A DNA stretch of 45,805 nt from Pseudomonadota bacterium. GTDB taxonomy: Bacteria; Desulfobacterota; Desulfobulbia; Desulfobulbales; Desulfocapsaceae. A program made the translations under genes and the position numbers. Under the pieces are notes generated by a model that saw nothing but the letters and a program-made list of their open reading frames with translations, made no database searches and was not told the DNA's origin. Positions 18,066 to 27,141 of this stretch are shown here, piece by piece. The DNA lies in the NCBI GenBank assembly GCA_030671085.1, contig DAOVAI010000003.1, forward strand, positions 1 through 45,805, in the 5' to 3' direction. Positions within the stretch are counted from its first letter, which is position 1; each line of letters begins with the position of its first letter.

Positions 18066-20429
18066 TTAAAAAGGTTTCAGGGTCCAGATACCGCAAGGAC
18101 AGGTATCGACACAGAAGCCGCAGGCAATACATTTCTTATCATCCGAGACATACTCGTAGGATGCACCTAGGCCGGATTCATAGCCGTTGATGTGGGTGTA
18201 TTCCAGTTCCCGACGGGTGATGGCCCCTTCCGGGCAGATGGTCTCACAGAGATGACAGTCACGGCAGGAGGCGCAGGACAGGCAGCGACCTGCTGAGTTT
18301 TCCTGGGAGTGCTCATGCTCAATCTCCGGGGTGTAATGAGTAATGGTAAGTGCCTTTTGGGTGATAACTGCTTTTGTAAAAGGTTTCCACTCCTCACCCT
18401 TGATTTGAGAGACGATGTACTCTGCTGCAGTCTTCCCGGCGCCCAGGGCATTGGTGGCAAGACCAGGTTTCTCCACATCACCAATAGCCAGAACCTTGGC
18501 ATCAGTTGTCAGGTGCGCCTCATCCGTCTTCAGCCAGGCAGCACCACCCACGGTGACCGTTTCCACAGAGTCAGGCAGGAATTTCAGCTTGGGTACGTCA
18601 CCGATGGAGATGATCACGGTCTGGGCCGGGATGACCTCACCGGTATCCATGACCAGTCCTTCCGGGGTGACCTCTTTGGTCATGACCGGCCAGCGGAACT
18701 GGGCACCAAGTGCCTCGGCAGCCTCTTTTTCTTTACCAAAGGCCAGAGGTTTCTGGATATCCACCAGGGTGACCTTTTCGGCACCCAGTCGGTAGGCCTC
18801 ACAGGCCACGTCACAGCCGACATTTCCGGCACCGATGATGACAACTTCCTTGCCCACCTTGTCAGGAGTCGCACTCTTGGCTCTTTTCAGGAAGTCAAGG
18901 GCGGGAATAACTGCTTCATGTCCGGGGAAGGGAATCTTGCGCGGCTCATGGGTACCCACCGCCACAATGACATAATCAAATTCATCTTTGAGCTTGGCAA
19001 AGGTCTCTTTGTCCATGTCCACGCCCAGGTTGGTATGGATATTAGGGGTCTCCAGGAAACGTGTTACCTCCTGGTCCCAGATGGCCTGGGATAACCGTTC
19101 CCAGGGGATAACCTGGGCCAGCTTGCCGCCGATAAATTCGTCTTTTTCAAAGATGTGGGCTTCGACACCTGCCAGGGCCAGCTGCCAGGCAGCATTCATA
19201 CCTGCAGGGCCACCACCTATGATGGCTACTTTTTTGCCAAGGGACGGGGCAACAGTTGGGGCCTTGGCATCGCCTACAGCACGACCGAGGACCTGGACCT
19301 CAATGGCATCATCAACTTCCTGGCGGGAACAGTTTGCCATACAGAGGTTGGGGCAGACCGCTCCACAGACAGAAGCGGGAAGGGGAGAGTAGCGAAGCAG
19401 CATCTCGTAGGCTTCATCAATCCGTCCTTCTCGAATCAGCCATAGCCGGTCCACAGTGGGGATATGTACCGGGCAGTAATAGGTACAGGGTGCTGCTGCC
19501 TCCCGGTTGGCCCAGAAGGGTTTCTTGCGTCGCATGTCGCCCGTTGGCACTGCACCAATGGCACTGCGGTCAAGGCCGGGAGCAAGGTCACGCAGGGGAT
19601 CGCCTCCGCCAAAGGCCTGGTTCCAGTGTTTGTTGCGGAACTCAGCCATGGGCATGGGGCCGGAGAACATCAGTGCGCGTTCCTGTGGAGAAACAGCGTT
19701 CAATACCTGCCATTCATCACGAAGCAGAAGTGTGTCTTGAAGATCCTCACGAGAAATCTTGCCAAGGTAGACCGGCATATTCTCTACCAGCCACTGCCAC
19801 TGTTCATCCGTTGGTGCTGCTAAGCGAGAGTTTGTTCTCGAGTAGGAGTCATCGGTCTTGCCGCGGTAAAAGATGGTTCCGCCGACCATTCCGACGCAGG
19901 GTCGATAGCCAAGGACATTGCCCATGTTTTTGCCATCGACGCCGCAGACAACAGCAACACCGCCGCAGTTAAATTCGGCAAAGGAATCACCTGTGGAACC
20001 AAGGACCCAGAGTTCTGGTTTCTCATAGTCTGGATTCCATTTGGTCATGGTCAGTCCACGGGCACCGATGGAACCCTTGATGTAGACTTTACCATTGGCC
20101 ATGGCATTGCAGACACCATTGGTGGCATCACCTAAAACGGTGATTTCTGCGCCGATGTTGAGATAACCAACATCGTCAGAGGCTGCACCTGTACAGGTGA
20201 TAACCGTTCCAGGCATACCCATGCAACCAAGACGCTGTCCGGTAGGGCCTGAGACCTCAATGGAAAGTCCATCTGCATGCTGCAGGCGAATACCAAGGTT
20301 ATGCTGCCCCATGGATTCGATTTGCAGCACATTGCTCGTTTCGGCAGCTGCCTGAACCATGGCTTCAAAGTCCATGGAATTGATTCTGCGGCCATTTTCA
20401 TCCAGGCCTTTTACAACAGTCGCACTCAC
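18066..20429 (-). CDS. Glutamate synthase: GXGXG domain fused to GltD-like FAD/NAD(P) oxidoreductase and 4Fe-4S domain
   Basis: N-term GXGXG-like beta-helix region (GYLNIGAEITVLGDATNGVCNAMANGKVYIKGSIGARG); KKVAIIGGGPAGMNAAWQLALAG; C-term CLSCASCRDCHLCETICP and KKCIACGFCVDTCPCG. Confidence 0.88.
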   Translation of the reverse strand: MSATVVKGLDENGRRINSMDFEAMVQAAAETSNVLQIESMGQHNLGIRLQHADGLSIEVSGPTGQRLGCMGMPGTVITCTGAASDDVGYLNIGAEITVLGDATNGVCNAMANGKVYIKGSIGARGLTMTKWNPDYEKPELWVLGSTGDSFAEFNCGGVAVVCGVDGKNMGNVLGYRPCVGMVGGTIFYRGKTDDSYSRTNSRLAAPTDEQWQWLVENMPVYLGKISREDLQDTLLLRDEWQVLNAVSPQERALMFSGPMPMAEFRNKHWNQAFGGGDPLRDLAPGLDRSAIGAVPTGDMRRKKPFWANREAAAPCTYYCPVHIPTVDRLWLIREGRIDEAYEMLLRYSPLPASVCGAVCPNLCMANCSRQEVDDAIEVQVLGRAVGDAKAPTVAPSLGKKVAIIGGGPAGMNAAWQLALAGVEAHIFEKDEFIGGKLAQVIPWERLSQAIWDQEVTRFLETPNIHTNLGVDMDKETFAKLKDEFDYVIVAVGTHEPRKIPFPGHEAVIPALDFLKRAKSATPDKVGKEVVIIGAGNVGCDVACEAYRLGAEKVTLVDIQKPLAFGKEKEAAEALGAQFRWPVMTKEVTPEGLVMDTGEVIPAQTVIISIGDVPKLKFLPDSVETVTVGGAAWLKTDEAHLTTDAKVLAIGDVEKPGLATNALGAGKTAAEYIVSQIKGEEWKPFTKAVITQKALTITHYTPEIEHEHSQENSAGRCLSCASCRDCHLCETICPEGAITRRELEYTHINGYESGLGASYEYVSDDKKCIACGFCVDTCPCGIWTLKPF

Positions 20430-20504
20430 AGAAAACTCCTTATAAAAGAAAGTTTACGTTTTAAGAGATCAGGCTTCAGAAGAGAAAATAGAGGTTGTTT
20501 TTCT

Positions 20505-20533
20505 GAAAACTGAAAACTGAAAACTGAAAACTA
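20505..20533. repeat. Tandem heptamer (CTGAAAA x4)
   Basis: ttctgaaaactgaaaactgaaaactgaaaactaac between two glutamate synthase genes. Confidence 0.9.
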
Positions 20534-22171
20534 ACAAACATATTTAATATTCAATCTATCGGCGGCATCCTTATCGCCAATACCAAGCGCATCAGACATA
20601 CCAACCGGCAGGGACTGAGATCGTCCAAGCGGGGCCATGACCTTTTTCATCTCGGTACGAATGGACATGAAGACCTCTGCCACACGCTCCGCAACCACGT
20701 CAGGATCAAGGCGTCGATACAGTTTGGGATTCTGGCTGGTGATACCCTTAGGACAGATACCCACGTTGCAGACATTACAGCGGTTCTTCTCGTTACCCAG
20801 ACAACCGGCCACAGACTGCATGATGTATTTGCCGATGTGGACACCGGATGCACCAAGCATGATAAGTGCCAGGCCGTTCTGGGTAACGTTGCCGTTTTTG
20901 CCGATTCCGCCTGCCGCAAAGATTGGAATCTCGTTTTGCTTGCCTTGAGCCACCAGATCCAGATAACATTCGCGTACATTGGAGGCAATGGGGTGGCCTG
21001 TTGCATCCATGGATACGTTGTAGGCTGCACCTGTTCCGCCATCAATACCGTCGATCAGCAAACCGCCGGCGTAAGGATTACGCACCAGGTTGTTGAGCAC
21101 TGATTTGGCACTGGTTGAGGCAGAGATCTTGGGATAGATCGGAACCTTGTGACCAAAGGCAGTGGACAGGGTCTGCATCATCTTCATCACCGACTCCTCA
21201 ATGGAATACAGAGTCTGATGAACAGGAGGTGATGGAAGGTCAACGCCCTCAGGGACACCGCGCAGACGGGCGATCAACTTGGATACCTTGAACCACATCA
21301 GCAGTCCGCCATCTCCTGGTTTTGCCCCCTGACCATATTTGATTTCAATGGCTGCAGGATCACACTGCATATCAGGGATGGCGCGGATGATCTCATCCCA
21401 GCCAAAATAACCGGACGCAATCTGGAGTACAATGTACTTCAGATATGGGCTTTTCAGGACCCATGGCGGACATCCGCCTTCACCGGTACACATGACCACT
21501 GGAATGCCCAGGACCTCATTACAGTAGGCAACACCCTGCAGCAGTCCCAGCCACATGTTGGGGGAGAGCGCGCCAAAGGACATGGAGCCGATGACAAAGG
21601 GGAAGATCTCCCTGGTGGGCGGAATCCAGCCGCCTTCACGGGTGCGTTTCAGAAACTCTGCCGGGTCAAGGGTACGGCCAAGGGTGGTGGTCACATTGAA
21701 CTCGTGGCGTCCTGCATCGAGCGCCGGATCAGTGAGCATGGAGATGCGGTTGAACATGATCCGGTCAAGCAGGGTGGGACCGACCTCGTTGCGGCGGCCG
21801 CCTCGCTTCATGGGCTCACCCTTCCGATTATTGAAGAAGAGTGTCCTGTTCTCATTGGTGTTGGGAACGGGCATGATCGCCTCGTTGGGACAGACCATGG
21901 AGCACATGGAACAGCCGATACAGGCGTTGGCCATGTTCGTTTTCTGGCGGATACCGACAAAGGTACGGTATTCGTTGCCGCGTTTCTTTTTGAGGACGTC
22001 GAGTTTCGGCATCCTCTGGCGTCTATAGGCGAGGTAGATGGCCTCTTTGGGGCAGACTGCGGTACAGTGGCCGCAGAGGGTACATCTGTCTTCGCGGTGC
22101 TGGATTATCCAGGGCAGGTCGGTGTAGCTTAAGCTGCCTGGCCCAACGGATACGGATCGTGCTGAGACCAT
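20531..22171 (-). CDS. Glutamate synthase central/FMN domain with N-terminal ferredoxin domain
   Basis: CTLCGHCTAVCPKEAIY, CIGCSMCSMVCPNEAI; PFVIGSMSFGALSPNMWLGL; DGIDGGTGAAYNVSMDATGHPI; CNVGICPKGITSQNP. Confidence 0.93.
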   Translation of the reverse strand: MVSARSVSVGPGSLSYTDLPWIIQHREDRCTLCGHCTAVCPKEAIYLAYRRQRMPKLDVLKKKRGNEYRTFVGIRQKTNMANACIGCSMCSMVCPNEAIMPVPNTNENRTLFFNNRKGEPMKRGGRRNEVGPTLLDRIMFNRISMLTDPALDAGRHEFNVTTTLGRTLDPAEFLKRTREGGWIPPTREIFPFVIGSMSFGALSPNMWLGLLQGVAYCNEVLGIPVVMCTGEGGCPPWVLKSPYLKYIVLQIASGYFGWDEIIRAIPDMQCDPAAIEIKYGQGAKPGDGGLLMWFKVSKLIARLRGVPEGVDLPSPPVHQTLYSIEESVMKMMQTLSTAFGHKVPIYPKISASTSAKSVLNNLVRNPYAGGLLIDGIDGGTGAAYNVSMDATGHPIASNVRECYLDLVAQGKQNEIPIFAAGGIGKNGNVTQNGLALIMLGASGVHIGKYIMQSVAGCLGNEKNRCNVCNVGICPKGITSQNPKLYRRLDPDVVAERVAEVFMSIRTEMKKVMAPLGRSQSLPVGMSDALGIGDKDAADRLNIKYVC

Positions 22172-23271
22172 ATTGTCAGTTCCTTTCGTTCTGGGGGTAC
22201 AATGATTGTGTGTTCACGCATGGGTTGGAAGTCGAGTGATGGATCACGGTCAGGGATCATGGCATCCACTCCGCACATCTCTGAGGCAATTGCCCAGGCA
22301 CCTGGACGACCGCCCACCGTAGCAGGGCGTAATTTTTTCTGATCCATGACCAGCATACAGGTTTCATCAGGCAAGGTGCCGATGACTGCGTTGGGGCCGT
22401 CAATGATCAGACGGCGACAGGAATCGCGCAGGCCGGTAAGAAATTCTCCCTGTGGATGATTGGCCAGCTCTTCGCCCCGGAGCGGGGTGATGATATGTTT
22501 ATAGGCCTGCAGGGGCAGTTTTAGTTGTTTCAGGGTGTAATGGAGAATATGGGTAAATGTCTCCGAGTCACTCTGGTAGCCGGTGTACCCTGGGAAATGC
22601 TTGCCCAGCAGCCAGTCGCGGATGGGAACAAATGCGGTGTTCTCACCATTGGTCATGGTGGCTATACCTTGAATAAAGAAGGGGTGACAGGCATAGAGAT
22701 TAATTCCGTAGTTGGTGTTCTGTCTGCCTTGAGCCATACACACCCGGGATTTGATCCGGTTGTCGGAGAGGCTGAGCGCGTCACCAATTTCAAGGGGCCA
22801 ACCCACTTCCTTGATGGTGGCCACATCAGGCCAGAAGGAAAAGGCGGTGAGGTCGTTTCCATGCTCTTCGCCATCTTTGCGCAGGGCCAGACGGGTGAGC
22901 ATCAGTTCAGTCTCGATTTCATCCTTGGATTTTGCGACCAGAGATGCAGGCATCTTGTAGGCGCGCAGGAAGTAACGGTATCGATCTGTTGCTTCTATGA
23001 GAGCTGAGTTAGTTTCAAACTCATGGTCATACTTGAGTTCGAATCCACGTTTTTCCATAAAGCTGTTCAGGCGGTGCCAGGACTCTTCAGTGTGGGCTAT
23101 ACCTGAGAGTATGGGGTATTTCGAGTCATATTTGAAATCCTCGAAATGAAGACCGCGCAAGAGAAGTCCCAGGCCGGAGCCATCGTACCCTTCCTGCATA
23201 GCCTCCATGCCCTGAAGCACTTCATACGGAGAGAAGGCCTCACTGGCTGTTTTCAGGGCTAAACGACACAT
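22129..23271 (-). CDS. Glutamate synthase glutamine amidotransferase (class II) subunit
   Basis: Starts M-C-R (N-terminal nucleophile Cys); CHPFFIQGIATMTNGENTAFVPIRDWL; adjacent to the other GOGAT subunits. Confidence 0.85.
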   Translation of the reverse strand: MCRLALKTASEAFSPYEVLQGMEAMQEGYDGSGLGLLLRGLHFEDFKYDSKYPILSGIAHTEESWHRLNSFMEKRGFELKYDHEFETNSALIEATDRYRYFLRAYKMPASLVAKSKDEIETELMLTRLALRKDGEEHGNDLTAFSFWPDVATIKEVGWPLEIGDALSLSDNRIKSRVCMAQGRQNTNYGINLYACHPFFIQGIATMTNGENTAFVPIRDWLLGKHFPGYTGYQSDSETFTHILHYTLKQLKLPLQAYKHIITPLRGEELANHPQGEFLTGLRDSCRRLIIDGPNAVIGTLPDETCMLVMDQKKLRPATVGGRPGAWAIASEMCGVDAMIPDRDPSLDFQPMREHTIIVPPERKELTIWSQHDPYPLGQAA

Positions 23272-23794
23272 GCATTACTCCTGATAGGTTAAAAGTGAAC
23301 TGCCTGCTTAGAGGCAGTGGATACTGTCTGCCGATGTGAAACACGGCAAGGTAGTTTTTGTATGTTTCTTTTCTTTTGTCCTGCTTTCTTGAAAAAGAAT
23401 GAAAAGAAATTGAGCAAACCAAAATGCTTACAACGAAACGCTGACCTTGTCAAGATGAAAGGATCAAGGGTAATGGGTAACAATTCGTCAGACCTGTTGA
23501 TATGATTATTAAAGGCTCTTTTGCTGAGGATAGAAAAGGGTGAACAGTTCTTTCAGTTCCCCCTGACGGCTTGCAGCGGCACCAAATAATACCAATGGTC
23601 GGGGGAGTGGCCTTGGCAGATGTTTCGAGGCACCTTGTAGAAAAGGCGAAGAAATCTTTTTTCTTGATAAATACCTTTTTTGCTGGGTACCATTATTATG
23701 CAACCAGGCAAAGGCTTCGTAAGTGAGAATTTTGCCACGATCCTGTGAAAGGGTGATCGGCTCACCAACAACTTAACAAGAGAAGAAAAAGAAT

Positions 23795-24085
23795 ATGAGG
23801 CTGTCTATTTTGTTTGTCCCGCTGTTTTTTTTCACCGCCCCTGCTTTTGCAGAGTCTGTGCCTCTCTCTGGCTGCCTTGAACTTCTCCAGGCTCGCTGCC
23901 AGAAATGTCATTATCTCAGTCGTGTCTGTCAGAAGGTGGGCGAAAAATCGGAACGGCGCTGGGCTGCCACCCTGAAGCGGATGGTCAAGCGGCGTGGGGC
24001 AACGCTTAGTGGGGAGGAGCAGGAATTTCTCCGGGATTGTCTGGTGACTCCCGACCCTGCCATCAAGCAGGAGTGTGGAAAGTAG
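23795..24085 (+). CDS. Small secreted protein with one c-type heme motif
   Basis: Signal peptide MRLSILFVPLFFFTAPAFAES; single CQKCH (CxxCH) motif. Confidence 0.7.
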   Translation: MRLSILFVPLFFFTAPAFAESVPLSGCLELLQARCQKCHYLSRVCQKVGEKSERRWAATLKRMVKRRGATLSGEEQEFLRDCLVTPDPAIKQECGK

Positions 24086-24272
24086 GCCTTTGTTTTTTCT
24101 GTCCTTTTATTAAGCTGTAGTCGATTCACTCAAAGAAAGAGCGATGTTAGCGGACCATTTATACAATACGTCGACCCACGTGTTGCCCTCAGTCAAGAGA
24201 TGTCATATCGTATAGGCTATCAGTACAACGAGTCTGTTCATCACACCATGGATTTTTCCAAGGGAGGTCGTA

Positions 24273-25343
24273 ATGGAAACTGATATTCTTTTTTCCCCGT
24301 TAACCATCAAGAAGCACACCTTCCCCAACCGGTTGGGGGTAGCTCCCATGACCCGGATGTCCGGTGGGGCTGACAGTATCCCCCGGCGTGATGTCCTCGA
24401 TTTTCTGGTACGTCGTGCCGAGCGGGGTGCCGGCCTGGTCTATACCGAGGCCATTGTGACCGATTATGAGAGTGCACAAGGGTATCCGGGCCAGGCGCGG
24501 ATGACTAGTCAGCCGCAGATCGATACCTGGCGTAGAGTGGTAGAGAGTATTCACGGTCATGGTGCCAAGGCGATCATGCAGATGTTTCACTGCGGCCGCA
24601 TGGCTTGGCCCGAGGTGAATCCGGCGCACCGTGTCATTGCTCCATCCCGTGTGGCCCCGGTCCAGGACAATCCGTTGACCGGCAATCCCTATCCGCTTCC
24701 TGAAGAGATGAGCCATTTTGATATCGATCATGTCATCCAGGGTTTTGTTGAAACAGCACGGGGGGGAGTAGCTGCAGGCTTTGACGGTATAGAGATCCAC
24801 GGAGCCCATGGCTACCTGATCAGTCAGTTTCTTTCCTCCTATTCCAATAAGCGTAATGATGAATATGGCGGTTCGGAAGAAGGCCGCTTTTATTTTGCCC
24901 GAGAGATTATCAGGGCAGTGCGTCGGGTGGTGCCTGAGGATCGGCTGCTGCTGTTTCGCATCTCCAACTGGGGAGTGGCTGATATGGAGGTGTCACTGTT
25001 TGCTTCTCAGCAGGAGTGGCAGGCGATGATCGGTCTGTTGGATCAGGAGGAGCTTGACGCTCTCTCGGTATCCACCTACTGCTTCAGTGATTCTGCCTTT
25101 GACAGCGGGCAGACCATGGCCCAACTGACTCGTGCAGTTACCACGCTCCCCATTCTGATCTGCGGCCAGGTCCATGATCGTGCCACGGCAGAGGCTGCCC
25201 TAGAGGGTGCGGATATTGTGCTCAGTGGGAAATCCATACTGCTTGATCCCGACTGGGTGGAAGGGGTACGGGGCGGGAAACCACTTTCTTGTTACTCTTC
25301 AGAGGAGGCCAACGTGGCCTATACAGAGGAACCCCTGCCCTGA
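24273..25343 (+). CDS. NADH:flavin oxidoreductase (Old Yellow Enzyme family)
   Basis: NRLGVAPMTRMSG; QMFHCGRMAWPEVNP; GFDGIEIHGAHGYLISQFLSSYSNKRNDEYGGS. Confidence 0.95.
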   Translation: METDILFSPLTIKKHTFPNRLGVAPMTRMSGGADSIPRRDVLDFLVRRAERGAGLVYTEAIVTDYESAQGYPGQARMTSQPQIDTWRRVVESIHGHGAKAIMQMFHCGRMAWPEVNPAHRVIAPSRVAPVQDNPLTGNPYPLPEEMSHFDIDHVIQGFVETARGGVAAGFDGIEIHGAHGYLISQFLSSYSNKRNDEYGGSEEGRFYFAREIIRAVRRVVPEDRLLLFRISNWGVADMEVSLFASQQEWQAMIGLLDQEELDALSVSTYCFSDSAFDSGQTMAQLTRAVTTLPILICGQVHDRATAEAALEGADIVLSGKSILLDPDWVEGVRGGKPLSCYSSEEANVAYTEEPLP

Positions 25344-25382
25344 AGACCGGTTTCCGGCTGTTGCCCCTGTTAATGACCCCGA

Positions 25383-25670
25383 TCAGCAGCAGCCGGACAT
25401 GATCTTGCGGCCCACGAAGCCATTGATCCAGTTGGCAATGATTTCTGCGGCGCAGCCCACGCCCGGGTTGACACTGATGGCCTGTACCGGGCAGTTTTTT
25501 GCACAGGCGCCGCACTCCATGCATGCATCCTGATCCTCTATTTCTGCCTTTCGTTCTGCAACACCAAAGATACGGTGCGGACAGACGGTGACACAGTTGC
25601 CGCAACCGATACAGGTCTCTTGATCCAGGCTGAGGGTTGCGACCTTGTCGATATAGCGAAAGTTCTGCAT
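25383..25670 (-). CDS. hgcB: Mercury-methylation ferredoxin HgcB
   Basis: Two 4Fe-4S motifs (CIGCGNCVTVCPH, CMECGACAKNCP), NPGVGCAAEII and vicinal C-terminal Cys (SGCC); ATG 25670 preceded by AGGAAT; directly downstream of hgcA. Confidence 0.93.
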   Translation of the reverse strand: MQNFRYIDKVATLSLDQETCIGCGNCVTVCPHRIFGVAERKAEIEDQDACMECGACAKNCPVQAISVNPGVGCAAEIIANWINGFVGRKIMSGCC

Positions 25671-25681
25671 CGTGATTCCTT

Positions 25682-26884
25682 TTATGGCTGACTGATGAAG
25701 GGGACGGCTACCCACAGCAGCAGGCCAATGACTGTCGCTGCAACTTGAATTGGAATACCGCGGCGCATCTCATGTTCTACTCCAGTGGGTGAGGTAAAGG
25801 GGGTGGAACCGGTAAAGTTCATGGCCAGGTAGGAACTGACTGCCGTGATCCAGAGGAGCAGGGCCAGACCCTCAGGAGTGGTGATCTGTCCAGAAAAGAT
25901 TCCCCAGCAGGCAATGCCGCCAGCCAGGCCGGGCAACAAGCCCTTGACCCAGAACTGACGACCGGGCAACCAGGGAAGGATGAGCGGCAGCAAAATTGTC
26001 CCGCAGCCGATACCCACCAGGGTTCCACTGAGGAGATGGAGACCTCGCGTCCAGGCAGCGCTTGCCGAAAAAATAGTGGGGCCGATTCCTGAGAGAAGAA
26101 CTCCAGCAAGGAATAAAATGACCAGTGGTTGCAGGAGAAAGTAGAGCTCCACCGGGATCAGTTCTGCCCGCTCCTTGAGGGTGAAGGTCACGGAACGCAT
26201 GGCCTCGTCAGCCTGGTTGTTGTTGCGGAGAAAGGTAGGCAGGTCACTGGTTCGTACCGGCCCGAATTGGACCTTGAAGCCGCAGCCTTTTGTCACTTCC
26301 AGGGCAGCGACACCGGTGGCGCCGAGCTGCGGCAGGATCAGGGTTCGATGGCTGACCAGTTCCTGCAGCTGGCTTTGCTGCACGCTATGGATGATTTCTT
26401 CGGTGGAAAAGGTCCCCTTGCCGGCAGCGCACCAGACATTCACCCCTCTGGTATCGGCCACCAGCAGCCAGGCATCAATGGTATCCAGCTGAAAACGCAG
26501 AGCATCAAAGGAGAGCTTGTAGTTGGCGGTTACCAGCAACGGTGATTCCGGGCCAGGTCTGCCCACTGCATACAGGCCTGGAGTTAGCTTGTAATTATTG
26601 CGGGTCGGCCCGACTCTGGTCAAAATCGTTCCCAGCCTGTCACGTGCTGACGGCCTGGAGGCCACCTGCGGTATTGGCCCTGCCGGGGTTTGAAGGAAAT
26701 CGGTGACAAAGGGATGGATGGTATAGCCGGCTCGTTCATGAACCCCGACCCGGGGTTCCGGTTTCGGGCCTCAGCATGGGGTGTCATCTATTGGTGAAGA
26801 GAGGGCCTGATTGCAGGCACAGGGTTGCTGCTGCAGCGTGTGCAGGCCAGGTGGCTGCTTCGTGTCATCTGTTGTGGATTTCAT
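25682..26884 (-). CDS. hgcA: Mercury-methylation corrinoid protein HgcA, extended N-terminally through an in-frame TGA (proposed Sec38)
   Basis: HgcA cap-helix motif GVNVWCAAGKGTF; C-terminal TM bundle. ORF track starts at GTG 26665, but in-frame upstream translation MKSTTDDTKQPPGLHTLQQQPCACNQALSSPIDDTPC-TGA-GPKPEPRVGVHERAGYTIHPFVTDFLQTPAGPIPQV continues to ATG 26884; no other stop and no ATG/GTG/TTG between the TGA and 26665. Confidence 0.88.
26740..26758 (-). promoter_or_regulatory. Candidate bacterial SECIS hairpin
   Basis: Minus strand: UGA (26773-26771) + 12 nt + GAACCCC GGGUC GGGGUUC; perfect 7-bp stem, 5-nt loop containing GGUC. Confidence 0.75.
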
Positions 26885-27069
26885 AGTCAGATGTAAAGTT
26901 TGCTGGATCAATTATGGTGTTCACTCATGAATTGAGAGGAGACACCATTGACTTTTGCAACGTTGCAGCCGGGTCCCTGGCTGTCATGGTGGCAGATCTT
27001 GGTGTAGATTTCTGTTACCATCTCTTTATCCCCATTGTCAAGACAAGGAGCGGTTGTACTGGTGGGCAT

Positions 27070-27100
27070 AAAAAAAAGGAGGACCGTGTATGGTCCTCCC
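27070..27100 (-). terminator. Intrinsic terminator downstream of the tatA genes (minus strand)
   Basis: Minus strand: GGGAGGACC ATACAC GGTCCTCC TTTTTTTT; 8-bp stem followed by T-tract. Confidence 0.88.
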
Positions 27101-27141
27101 TGAAGTTGCTCAAGAAGCGTGTGTGGCCGAGGTGTTTATTT

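Noticed and set aside
25682-26665. Taking the track's 327-aa ORF as full-length HgcA
   Set aside because: It omits in-frame upstream sequence (GYTIHPFVTDFLQTPAGPIPQV) that reads as HgcA N-terminus; GTG 26665 is an internal Val codon in that frame.
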